A stretch of DNA of 64,000 bases, taken from the NCBI GenBank assembly GCA_050084985.1, contig JBITNC010000001.1:125860001-125924000 (forward strand), read 5' to 3'. Shown one piece after another: positions 25,640 to 35,955 of the stretch. The position numbers and the translations under genes were made by a program. The first letter of the stretch is position 1. Each line of letters starts with the position of its first letter. The notes beneath the pieces are model-generated. The model did not search any database. It was not told the DNA's origin and worked only from the letters and a program-made list of their open reading frames with translations. This DNA comes from Nageia nagi (Eukaryota > Pinophyta).

Positions 25640-26603
25640 TTATAAGGATCCCAAGTTTTGTAAGTTCAATGGGGAAGGTGATCTTAGAAGACATTTACAA
25701 GGGTTTAAAGATGAGTGTGACCTCAAAATAATGTGGATTAAAGATTACAAGTGAAGTTCTTTCCTCATAGTTTGGAAGGAGAGGCTTATGAATGGTTCTA
25801 TGCTCTACCAGAAAGGTCAATTACATCATTTTGAGAATTGAGCAACTTATTTCTAGAATAGTATAAACATAATATCAAGCATGAAGTCATGATTTTGGAT
25901 CTATGTGCTATGAGGCAAGGCAATAATGAGAGTATTGAAAAGTTTATTATATGGTTTAAAAATATATGGCAACAAATAAAAACAAAGCTTACTGAAAAAA
26001 GAGGTAAATAATATTTTCAAGGATGCTATCATATTGTCTTTACAATCTTATGTCATTGATTATACACATCTATCCTTTTCTGATATGACATATAAGTTAT
26101 TGGAAAAAGAAAAAGTCCTTATAAAATTAAGGCTTGTGAAGTATCAAGATGATGACAAACCTAGGACCAAAGATAAGTAGCTACAATCACCAAAGAAAGA
26201 TAAATCCATTCATGTGGCAAAAAAAGTAGATAAAAAGAAAGAAAGGAAATTCATAAAGTTTCCTATACCTCCTAGGTTTATCTTGAAAAATCTAATGGCA
26301 AAGGGATTATTACAACCTTTACCTAAGAGAGAGGAATATCAATCAATAGAGAGGCTAGCATGGTACAAAGAAGATAGATATTGTGAATATCATCAAACTA
26401 AGGGGCATGCCACTAATGGGTGTGGAGGCCTAAGAAACAAAATACAAAGGCTTATAGAGGATGGATTCTATGTTTTCCCTACTGAAGTTAAAGATATAGA
26501 GGAAGAGCAACATGTTAATGTAATTTTCCATGAAGAATTATGTTCAACACTTATAAGAGGAAGATCAAGAGTAGTAACAAATCCTATCACATGTGAAAAA
26601 TAG
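25640..26603 (+). pseudogene. Gag of element B with zinc-knuckle-like motif
   Basis: The gag core is visible near 25760-25990 (EAYEWFYALPERSITSF, then LCAMRQGNNESIEKFI) in frames broken by stops. The open stretch 26214-26603 begins with Lys-rich residues and contains YCEYHQTKGHATNGC at about residues 58-72, the conserved Cys-His motif of Tat gag proteins. It is followed by LRNKIQRLIEDG. Confidence 0.85.
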
Positions 26604-26825
26604 CTTCCTAAAGATCCTAGAAGTTTTGACCTCATTGAGCAACTTAAGAACACACAAGCAAAGGTTAGTTTGTTTGAATTACTTCAAATTTTAGAACCTC
26701 ATAGAGAAATAATGAATAAGATTTTGAAGAATAGTTAGATACAAGGGAACATCTCAATCATTGCTTTTGTAGAAAAGGCAAAAATATGGAGTAAAGGGGA
26801 TGTTATCACTTTTCACCTAGTGAAA

Positions 26826-27260
26826 GACCTAGCAAGGATGTGACCCAGTTACATCTACCATTGTTTATTAAAGTGAATATATTTGGTAATATAGTTAAAA
26901 TATCATTGGCAGATGGTGGGGTAGCTTTGAATATTACCACCACTCACTTGCTTTCACAATTTGATCTAGATTTGTTACTTCTAAGAGAAGAGACTACCAT
27001 GAGAGTTAAGGGGTTTGATGGTGTTCCAAAGAAATGTGCAAAAATCATCACACTTCCATTCAAAGTAGGAAACAAGGTGTTTTGAACCCTCTTCTACATT
27101 ATATATGGAAAATATTTTTTAATTGTATTCTTGGAAGATCTTGGATAGATGACATGGAAGGAGTAGCATCCACTTTGCATAGATGCTTCAAATTTTATTT
27201 TGAAGGAAATGTTTACAAGGTAAAAGTAGATGAGCAGATAGCCAAGTAGTGCAATTATGT
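26826..27260 (+). pseudogene. Aspartic protease of element B (frameshifted)
   Basis: The open stretch 26840-27085 contains LPLFIKVNIFGN, then SLADGGVALNITT. This is the Tat-type active site usually read as (V/I)DGGSALN, here with Ala before Asp and Val in place of Ser. An overlapping frame to 27249 supplies the second half (NCILGRSWIDDMEGVASTLH, the ILGRPW block). The two halves are separated by a frameshift near 27080. The enzyme would cut the polyprotein. Confidence 0.85.
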
Positions 27261-27848
27261 TCTCACTAAGAATTTTGTTCTATATTATGTAGAAGATAAG
27301 GCTATCCTAGCTAATAATGATCAAGTTTATAGAAAAATGTTATAGAAAATCAACATTAAAGATATCAGATTTGGTTTGTACACTATCATGGATGTCAATA
27401 ATATCAGTCTAGAGAGAGATTTGAATAGAAAGTAGGAGGCTTAGGAAAAAGATTTCCCATGTTCCTTTGAGATCAATAAAGACTATTGATGGTCCTCTTT
27501 ATAAGAAATCATTAAGGAAAATAAATATTGCATTGTTCCATATCATAGAGATGATCACGATGGTTAGGTTAGTCATTCATTATTAATGCAAGAAGATTAA
27601 TGGGTAAGAGAATATTAAAATTACTTTGTTATTGAATGTGAAATATATGATGAAGATGAAATTCATGCTATAGAATTATTTGATAATGATGATTCTTTCT
27701 TAAAATATATGGGTGCTAGAACTAAATATCCAACTAGGCATGAAAAGAGGACTCACAAACATTATCTAGATGTGCATGCTTTCTTTGGTGAATCTATGGA
27801 GGATAAAATCAAAGGGTTGGGAGAATTGCCATTTCAAACACCATTAGA
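27261..27848 (+). pseudogene. Linker between protease and reverse transcriptase of element B
   Basis: Decayed coding sequence with many stops and no catalytic motif recognised. It ends near LPFQTPLE just before the reverse transcriptase frame. Confidence 0.5.
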
Positions 27849-29270
27849 ATGAAAAATAACTTGGTTAATGAAGAGATAGAGAAAGTCAACATTGGTTCTC
27901 AAGAGACATCACAATTCATAAAAATAGGGAAGCTCCTTAAGAAACCTTTGCAAAATGAGTTGATTCAATCCTTTCATGATTATTTTGAATTATTTGCATG
28001 GTCATATAACAATTTGGTTGGATTAGATAAAAATTTTGCAGTACATAACTTGGTTGTTGAGAAATGATTAGTTCCTATAAAGCAAAAACCAAGGAAGATA
28101 ACTTTTTCATATTTCTTTACTAGTCAAGAAGGAAATAGAAAAACTATTGGAAGCTAGTTTTATTAGACCCATTGATTATTCAGAGTGGATGGTCAATGTA
28201 GTTTTGGTAAAGAAACCTATAGGGAAATTAGAGTATGTACTAATTTTAGATATCTTAATAAAGCATTTCAAAATATGACTTCCCACTACCCAACATAGAT
28301 ATGATCATTGATAGTTTGGTAGGTTATGAGATGTTATCATTTATGGATGGATTATTAGGATACAATAAAATCAAAATCAAAAAAAATTGATTAGCATAAA
28401 ATAGCCTTTAGGACTCCTTGGGGCAAATTTTACTACAAGGTAATGCCATTTGGTCTTAAGAATGTAGGGGCCACATATCAAAGAGTAATGATAGCCAAGT
28501 TTCATGACTTCATTCATAAAATAGTAGAGGTCTATGTAGATGATATCTTAATAAAGTCAAAGAATAAAGAATATCATGTCAAGGATATAAAAGTATCATT
28601 TGAAAGGATGAATAAGTACAAGTTAAGAATAAAGCCTCAAAAATGTGTATTTGGCATATCATCAAGAAAACTCTTAAGACATATTGTCTCTAGGAGAGGA
28701 GTTGAAGTGGATTCAAAGAAAATTAAAGCCAACATAGACATGTCTCCTCCTACAAATCTTAACCAATTGAGAAGCATTCAAGGTAATATTTAAGCTATAA
28801 GAAGATTTATTTTTCAATTAATATATAAGATAGCTCCTATGTCTCATTTGCTTAAGAAACAAGTTGAGTTTAAATGGGATGTTAAGTGTCAAGAAGCATT
28901 TTATAGAATAAAAAGTATTTGCTACATCCACTAGTATTAGCTCCATATAGGCATGGAGAACCTCTTTGGCCTTATGTATTAGCTATAGAGAATGCATTTG
29001 GGGTAATGTTAGCTAAGAAAAAGAATATGCTAAAGAGAGAGCAGCCTATTTTATTAGCAAAATATTGAAGAAATATAAAACTAGGTACACACCCATTGAG
29101 AAGTTATGTCAATGTATAGTATTTGCTACTGAGAGGTTGAGGCATTATATGATCAATAGCACAACACATGTACATACTTAGGTAGACCCATCAAGATACA
29201 TAATGTCAAAACCATACCTTAATAGAAGGTCAACAAAATGAATCATACTACTTTAGGAGTTTGACATCAA
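27849..29270 (+). pseudogene. Reverse transcriptase and RNase H of element B
   Basis: The frame at 27849-28067 matches the start of the element 1 enzyme (KIGKLLKKPLQNELIQSF). The open stretch 28443-28793 holds MPFGLKNVGATYQ and the YVDD box at about 28533-28544. RNase H follows to about 29260 with the TRYTPIEKLCQ block. Several frameshifts and stops interrupt it. It matches element 1 closely. Confidence 0.92.
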
Positions 29271-29274
29271 GTTT

Positions 29275-29945
29275 GTGAAACAAAAATCAATTAAAGGGCA
29301 AGTGGTTGTAGATTTTGTTATAGAGTTTACCATGGAAGATAGTATAGAACTCAAAGAAGAATTTTATGATGAATGTGCTTTGGAAAAACATAGAATGTGT
29401 AAAACAGGACTACCCATGGCCTTATTTAAAGAAAATAGGAACATCAATGTTCCTCTTTTAGAGGTATTAGAATGCTAGAAAATGTATTTTGATGGATCAT
29501 GATGTATGCAAGGTTCAAGAGCAAGAATAGCATTGATATCACCTCAGAATGATTTTATTCCTATTTCATACAAACTATCATTTGATTGCACTAACAATAT
29601 GGTATAATATGAAGCTCTCATATTAGGATTAAAAGTAGCTATAGAGATTGGTATTACACATTTGCATATTTATGGGATCCATAGCTATTGTGAATCAAGT
29701 CAATGAGATCTATGACACTAAGGATGAAAACTTATTCCATATAAAATTTTGTTACAAAACTCCTTGCTTGTTTTGAATAGTATCAATTAGAAATATTCAA
29801 GGAACAATAATAGGTTGACTGATGCAATGGTAAGTGCAGCTTCACTTATACCAATTGAGATAGATAGTAGGGAGACTACTTTCACTATCAAGAACTTGGG
29901 AACTCCATAAATTGCTAAAGAGGACTTGAAAATGGTATGTGTTGC
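29275..29945 (+). pseudogene. Archaeal-type second RNase H of element B
   Basis: An open stretch at 29275-29478 leads into the domain. After a stop (Trp to TAG) KMYFDGS occurs near 29480, then ISYKLSFDCTNNM near 29560. The NNRLTDAMVSAASLIP segment near 29805-29850 ends the domain. This confirms the Tat assignment made for element 1. Confidence 0.8.
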
Positions 29946-30129
29946 CCCAAAAGTTTGGTTATGAGGTAAGTCCTTTGTACAACACATATTTAGATATTTG
30001 AGGGATAACTTTATTGATGGTACACTTAATAAGAGAGAATAGATTAGAATACTTGCTACAAAATATTTATCATTGATGACATACTTTATAAAAGATCATT
30101 TAATGGTTATTCTTTTGAGATATATTTAT

Positions 30130-31223
30130 GAAGAGGAGATTAAGACATCATTAGAGCATGCTCATTGAGGAGCATTTGGAGGTTATTTAATGGAAGATCA
30201 ATTTATTGCAAGTGATTAAGATAGGTTATTGGTGGCCCACCATGGAACATGATTGTTATGAACATGTCAAGAAGTTGTGAGCAATGTCAAAGGCATGCAC
30301 ACTTAGAATTAACACCTACTCAAGACTTGAACTATGTCACATCACCATGGCCTTTTTCAATGTGAGCTTTGGATTTCATGGGTGTTATCAATCCTCCATC
30401 TAGTGAGGAGCACAAATTTATCTTGGTTGCCATCAAATACTACACTAAATGGGTTGAGCCAATTCCTTTAAAGATAGCTATACAAAAACATGTTATCAAT
30501 TTCATCAAGGAACATATTATTTTAGATTTGGTATACCTCAAAATTTGATCATGGATAATGGTACAAATTTCATAGGAAAAGATATCAAAGAATTTTGTAA
30601 AAAAATGAAGGTTGAACAGAGATTTTTTTAAATTTATTATCCCCAAGGGATTGGACAAGCTAAAGCAACAAATAAAATAATCAAGAAGATATTGGCAAAA
30701 ACTATAAAAAAGAATGGTAGAGATAGGCATGACCAGATTACCATATGATTTATGGGAAAATAGAATAACTAAAAGAATAGCAACATGTGCTACTCCATAC
30801 TCTCTTGTGTATGGTGATGAATAGTCATTCCACTTGAAATTGAGATCCCTTGTTTGAGAATTGCACTCAAAGATATCATGAAGGGACCACAATAATGGGA
30901 AGCAAGATTAAATTAGCTAAAGGCATTAGATGAGAAAATAATTAATGCAATAGAGCATTTAAAACATATTAGCAAAGAATAAAGAGGGCCTATGGAAAGA
31001 AAATGGTGCCTAAAGCATTTCAGGTTGAGATATGGTTCTCCAAAAGAATGTTTCTAACATTATAGTAAAAGATGAACTAAAAGGAAAGTTTAAGCCAAAT
31101 TGGGTTGGCCCATACATCATCACAAAGGTCTTTAGTAGAGGTGCATACAAATTGTTTACATTGGATGGGGAGGTCCTCAAAAATCCCATCAATGCTAGGC
31201 ACTTAAAGAGGTATCACATCTAG
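30130..31223 (+). pseudogene. Integrase of element B (catalytic Glu replaced by Lys)
   Basis: The core begins near 30345 (TSPWPFSM) and reaches LIMDNGTNF near 30545-30570. GQAKATNK follows near 30653-30676: codon 30662-30664 is AAA where Glu is expected, as in element 1. The C-terminal part is open at 31032-31223 and ends RHLKRYHI. Several stops and frameshifts are present. Confidence 0.9.
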
Positions 31224-31424
31224 GTGACTTATGGGTCATCTCGTGCATCTATTTCCATAAAAATGTTACAATAGGGATAAGCATGAAATAGATGGTACAA
31301 AAATCCATAAATAGGTCATTTTAGTATCATAAGAGGAGTGCTAGTAGTCTATTTTAGTAGAAAAGCATTTCCCATAATCCTATAGTATAGTCAAAAATAG
31401 CAAAAACAAATGATCATTAGATAC

Positions 31425-31745
31425 CCCTTGGTGTGGAGTTTTAGCTCCTAGATTATAAAATTTGCATGCCTCTTAGTGTAGAGCTTTAGCTGTCATATCA
31501 TCAGCCTAGTTTCTACCTCTTAGTATAGAGTTTTAGCTCTCATCATCATATCATGCCTCTTGGTGCAAAGTTTTAGCTCTCATATCATCAGCCTAGTTTC
31601 TTACTTCTTGTGTAGAGTTTCAACTCTCATCATCATATCATGCCTCTTGGTAGAGTTCTAGCTCCACTCCTTATTATAATATGCCTCTTAATAAAGTTTT
31701 AGCTCCTAGCTTTATCATTATGCCTCTTGGTAGGAAATTCAACTT
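31425..31745 (+). repeat. Minisatellite upstream of the 3' LTR of element B
   Basis: Six to eight imperfect copies of the same GCCTCTTGG...AGAGTTTTAGCTC unit seen in element 1, but with a different copy order and number. Confidence 0.85.
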
Positions 31746-32129
31746 CCACAAGATCAATGGAAAAAATCATCAATACATAAGATGGTTGCACTCCACATAT
31801 CAAGATATATCAAAAATATGGGTAATTATCATTGATGACCTCTTGGTAGATGGCTATGGGACCCTAGAACTCTTTCTTTTGTAGGTTATTATTAGAGCTC
31901 ATGGAGCATATGAAAACCAACTAGGGGTAACATGATGGACATCATATGAGGGGGTTTTCTTAAATTCATATCTTTTGTAAATCTGAATTGCTTATCCTTC
32001 TTATATCTTTATCATAGTTTAGTATCAAAATAGATTGATTAGTGTTGCTATTATACTTATCAATATTTGATTTATGACATCTTAGTTATAATTTGAATAA
32101 AAATGTTAATGCAACTAGTGATTTTCATC

Positions 32130-32911
32130 TATTATTGCATAAAATTAATTTATACATTTAATTTAATATATTAGGAAATATGTGCCCACACTTATATGTC
32201 CAGTTCAAGAATATTTATGATATTTTGGATATGATCAATATATATCATTGACTTACTATATTCTTATTTATGTAGGTACAGCTGACTAAAGAGTAGATTA
32301 TATTATTATCTATATAAATAGGGATCTAATAGTAAGTCCACATCAATGGATATACATGATCCCATATCTAGTCTTGATGATGGTAGTCCTTTAGGTGTCT
32401 CTTAACACTACCATTCAAGGTTGGGTTTATGTACTTCCTTATGCAAGCATCTTGACAATTCTAAGCTTATATAAGTACTAAATTGAGACCATTGAGAGTT
32501 CATGTGGAGCATAGAGTTTATTTGGAATAGACTACAATCTAACAAATACCATCGATGCTCTTTGTAGATGAAAGAATACCATCGATGCTCCTTAAGCATG
32601 AAATAGACCACCATTTCCCTCTTTTTGAATCATCTTGCTTAATGAATTTGAGTGGAGATTTTGTTCATTATTGAGGCTTCATCAGTATCTTCCATTCATC
32701 ATATTAGGTATGCTTCATGACTTAACTAAATAAATTCAATCTTTTTTGGTAATATCATTTTGATTCTAGTTATTCATTATCTTTTATATCAACTTTTCTT
32801 ATTATAAATTGCTATCTGTTAGCTTAAAATTTACAAATAGATATATGTATCTTTTAGGATTATAGATATTTTAGTTATTTGCATTCTTAAATAGACTTTT
32901 ATTTGTAAATA
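32130..32911 (+). repeat. 3' LTR of element B
   Basis: Begins TATTATTGCATAAAATT (the first bases TG have become TA) and ends TTGTAAATA (CA to TA). The polypurine tract found before the element 1 LTR is deleted here. The TATA box is at 32311-32320. ATGTG follows. Confidence 0.9.
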
Positions 32912-32916
32912 ATGTG

Positions 32917-33094
32917 CATGATTAACTAACACTAATGGAACTAATAATAGGATAGATGAACTAATTGATGGCATGATAGAGAAAATGGGGGATCATTTTG
33001 GCATCATAATAGGAGTGTTGGTGCTTTATTTTTGCCAAGAATGGGGCCACTCATGGTCCTATATCATATCTAGATTTTGTTAAACTAAAAATTA
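32917..33094 (+). other. Element A resumes: post-pol tail
   Basis: Text near 32960-33050 (ATCATTTTGGCATCATAATAG) corresponds to the sequence just after the pol stop in elements 1 and B. This marks where the pol deletion of element A ends. Confidence 0.6.
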
Positions 33095-33185
33095 ATGATT
33101 TCCCTTTATCATGGGAATTTTAGCTCCTAGGTCATGAGATTCTTGTAGGCCTCTTGGTGTAGAGTTTTAGCTCTCATAAATACAT
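33095..33185 (+). repeat. Minisatellite block 1 of element A
   Basis: Two or three units (GGAATTTTAGCTCC, GGCCTCTTGGTGTAGAG) of the repeat family described for elements 1 and B. Confidence 0.7.
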
Positions 33186-34249
33186 ATAAAAAAATAAAGT
33201 AAAAAAATAAAGGTAATCATAATCAATAAAGCTAAGTAACTCAAGGAAATAGCCTTAAGTTTGCTCTAGCTCTCCTTTGATTAGGGCCATTATTGAACAA
33301 CAGTGAAAGTAGCACTTTTTGTAGAAGACCTCATGTAGTAGCTGCAATCCTAGCAAAAAGCACCCAAAAGGTAAGTTATTTTTATTCATAAATGCATTTT
33401 TTGGGTTTTGTAGATAGATAAAAAAGGACCACCAATAGTCTAAGAATAGTAAAGAGGACTACCCATGGTCCAACTAGGGCAAAAGGGATGACCAACAACC
33501 CTCTTCTCATATGGATGATGATAAAATTTTGTGTATAGGGTCATATGAAAAAGACAAACATGGCCATGGAGACAAAAAATTGAAAAAAATAGCATAAAAA
33601 TCAAAAATGAAATCATATGTGTTCTAACGAGGTGAAACCTTAGGGATAGAATGTTGGATTTATAAGAAGATATAAAAACATAGGAAAAAGGGGAATACAC
33701 CAAAGAAAAGATAGATAAAGATGATTTACCCGATGGCAGTAGGAGAGTTCATCACCAAAGTAGCTCTATTACCTCTTGATGTGTGATTGATATAACAGAA
33801 GCTATGGAAAAGTAGTATAAATAATCATAGATTATAGTATCAAAGTCAAAATAAACACCCATTGAATAGGTTCAAAAACTCTAAAGCACTCTCCACTCTC
33901 AAAATGCAAGCAAGTGATAATGAAAGGGGTTCAACCCTTTTTATAATATTTCAAGAGCACATATTCCTAAATAGTCTTGATTTACACAACTATGGATTAC
34001 AAGTAGGTAAATGAAGTAATCAATCAAAATCAATAGGAAATATGCCATTTCAACTTTTACAATTTTCAAAAATTCCTCAAGAAAAGGATCACCCATGACC
34101 TTCTTTTGTCAAGCATTAAGGATCATCGATGATGTGCTTCTTTAAAATAGATTACCCATGTTCCTTGTTTTATAATATTGAACATCTTGAATTTTGGACA
34201 TGATGAAGAATTACCTATATGGCTATATCTTTGATCATATTTTGTTATA
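33186..34249 (+). other. Insert between minisatellite blocks of element A, nothing recognised
   Basis: About 1 kb without counterpart in elements 1 or B. It repeats short phrases such as GACTACCCATGGTCC and GATCACCCATGACC (about 33458 and 34088), but no coding frame was recognised. The minus-strand frame at 33440-33703 has no features beyond hydrophobic residues. Confidence 0.4.
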
Positions 34250-34720
34250 TCCTCTTAGCATAGAGTTTTAGCTCCACATATACATCATGGTTCTTCAACA
34301 TGAGATTTTAGGTATTATCTCATCATATCATGCCTCTTGGCATAGAGTTTTACCTCTCATCATATCATGGCTCTTGGCATAGAGTTTCAAGTCTCATCAT
34401 ATCATACCCCTTTTTATAGAGTTTTACTCTCATCATATCATGTCTCTTGGTGTAGATTTTTAGCTCTCATTATATCATGCCTCTTGGTGTAGAGTTTTAC
34501 CTTTCATCATATCATGCCTCTTGGCATGAAGTCTTAACTCCCATATATACATGCTATGGATTTTGGTTCTTATATAGCTACAATATGTTGCTTGGTGTGA
34601 AGTCCAACTTCCATTATATTATAGTTATGCAAAACTTAGCTCTCATCATATTATACTAGGCCTTTAGCACAGAGTTGAGCTCCCATTCAACTACAGTATG
34701 CTATTCACTTATGTTTGTAA
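34250..34720 (+). repeat. Minisatellite block 2 of element A
   Basis: About ten units of the CATGCCTCTTGGCATAGAG-type repeat, the longest block in the window. Confidence 0.85.
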
Positions 34721-35140
34721 AGTTGTCATATGTCATATGTTATATTATCAAAAAGGTTTGGTATGGTCATGTGTTATCATTAGTGGTCATGTGTGGTCAT
34801 GGGTTTTCATGTATTGTATTCTAGTTAGTATCTTGTTGTGTCATGTTGTCTTGTTGTTACTATCTTATGTCATTGGATCATCAAGCATGTCATCATGTGT
34901 TATAGTATCATGATAAGGGGAAAATTGAAAAATATCATAGCAAGGAGTTTTCTCAACCCATATCTAGCTTTTATAGGTTTTGTTATATTACAATGTTTTT
35001 TGAAACTTAGATTGATTAGTGTCGATATTATGCTTATGAAATCTTGCTAATATTTCATTGCTATGACATCTTAGTTGTACTTTGAATGAAAAATCTCACT
35101 GCACCTAGTGATATCAATTTGTCATCTAAAATGGGGCATA
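34721..35140 (+). other. 3' tail of element A with polypurine tract
   Basis: Non-coding. It shares GCACCTAGTGAT with the equivalent place in element 1. The purine tract AAAATGGGGCA (about 35128-35138) sits immediately before the LTR. Within 34740-34910 the words GTCATGTG and TTGTTGT recur, but without a clear period. Confidence 0.6.
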
Positions 35141-35955
35141 TGTTATCCATAAAATTTATTTATGCATTTAAATAAATACATTTTACTTACACTAATACAC
35201 ACCTAGAATATTTAATGCAATGATATCAATGCTTATCTTGAATATGATCATATTGTTAATATTTATTTTGAATATGGTTATGATATCAATGGTTTTCTTG
35301 AATATTGTTATATATTATAGGCTAACCCTATTTATGTAGGTACATGCCAACCTAAGAAGTAAGTCATATTATTATCTATATAAATAGGGATCTAATAGTA
35401 ATTCTACATCAACAAGATACATGATCCCATATTGGTCTTGGTGATGGCAATCCTTTAGGTGTCTATTGATGTTGTCATTCAAGGCTATGATTTTTGTACT
35501 TCCTTACATGAGCTATTCTAACACTGATGATCTATATTGACATCACATCTCTATTCAAAACATCCATATGCAAGTACCTGACTAGGTTTGAGAATAAAAG
35601 GCACCTTGACAAAGAGTGTAGATCCTTGTTCATGCTAAATACACCATCAATGCTTATTTTAAATATCATATAGATCTCTTGTATCCTATTTTTGTAATAT
35701 TTTAGGTCACAACTTCTAGAGCAAGATTATTTTATTGTTAATGCATCAAATATATCATCATCCTTTAGTGTTAGGTATGCTTCATAAGGTAAGTATATAA
35801 ATTATAGTTCTTGATTATATTGTCATCCTAATTCTAGAGTGGCTATCTTCTTCATCTATTTTTTTATCTGGTTTAAATTGCTATCCATACCTTGAAACAA
35901 GTATATTGGGTTTGTAATTATTTATTTATTTGCATTCTCAAAATATTTTTAAACA
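35141..35955 (+). repeat. 3' LTR of element A
   Basis: Starts TGTTATCCATAAAATTTA and ends TTAAACA. It pairs with 21375-22187 at nearly equal length. TTTAG (35956-35960) follows and belongs to the array. Confidence 0.92.

Larger units (their letters stand above)
24495..32911 (+). mobile_element. Retrotransposon B: full-length Tat-lineage Ty3/gypsy element nested in A
   Basis: LTRs 24495-25280 and 32130-32911 bound an 8.4-kb element with gag, protease, reverse transcriptase, RNase H, archaeal-type RNase H and integrase in plus orientation. The bases ATGTG stand immediately before it (24490-24494) and immediately after it (32912-32916), a five-base target duplication. It lies inside the gag end of element A. 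It is the same family as element 1. All domains contain stops or frameshifts, so it is structurally complete but dead. Confidence 0.93.
21375..35955 (+). mobile_element. Retrotransposon A: gag-only LTR element interrupted by element B
   Basis: LTRs of 813 and 815 bp (21375-22187 and 35141-35955) flank a primer-binding site, a gag-like region and a repeat-bearing tail. The five bases before it and after it are both TTTAG, a target-site duplication inside the telomere-like array. Removing element B with one copy of its ATGTG duplication leaves an internal region of about 4.5 kb. This contains gag and a zinc-knuckle-like motif but no protease, reverse transcriptase or integrase. The text after B resumes in sequence that in elements 1 and B lies just beyond the pol stop, so pol has been lost cleanly. 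It is a non-autonomous element that would need proteins from relatives. Confidence 0.88.

Noticed and set aside
30440-30892. Minus-strand 150-codon frame, the second longest in the window
   Set aside because: It is antisense to the integrase of element B, where plus-strand motifs and the match to element 1 are clear.
34698-35050. Two overlapping plus-strand frames of about 70 codons rich in Val, Ile and Ser
   Set aside because: They lie in the non-coding tail of element A, consist of low-complexity words such as GTCATGTG and TTGTTGT, and have no counterpart in related elements.
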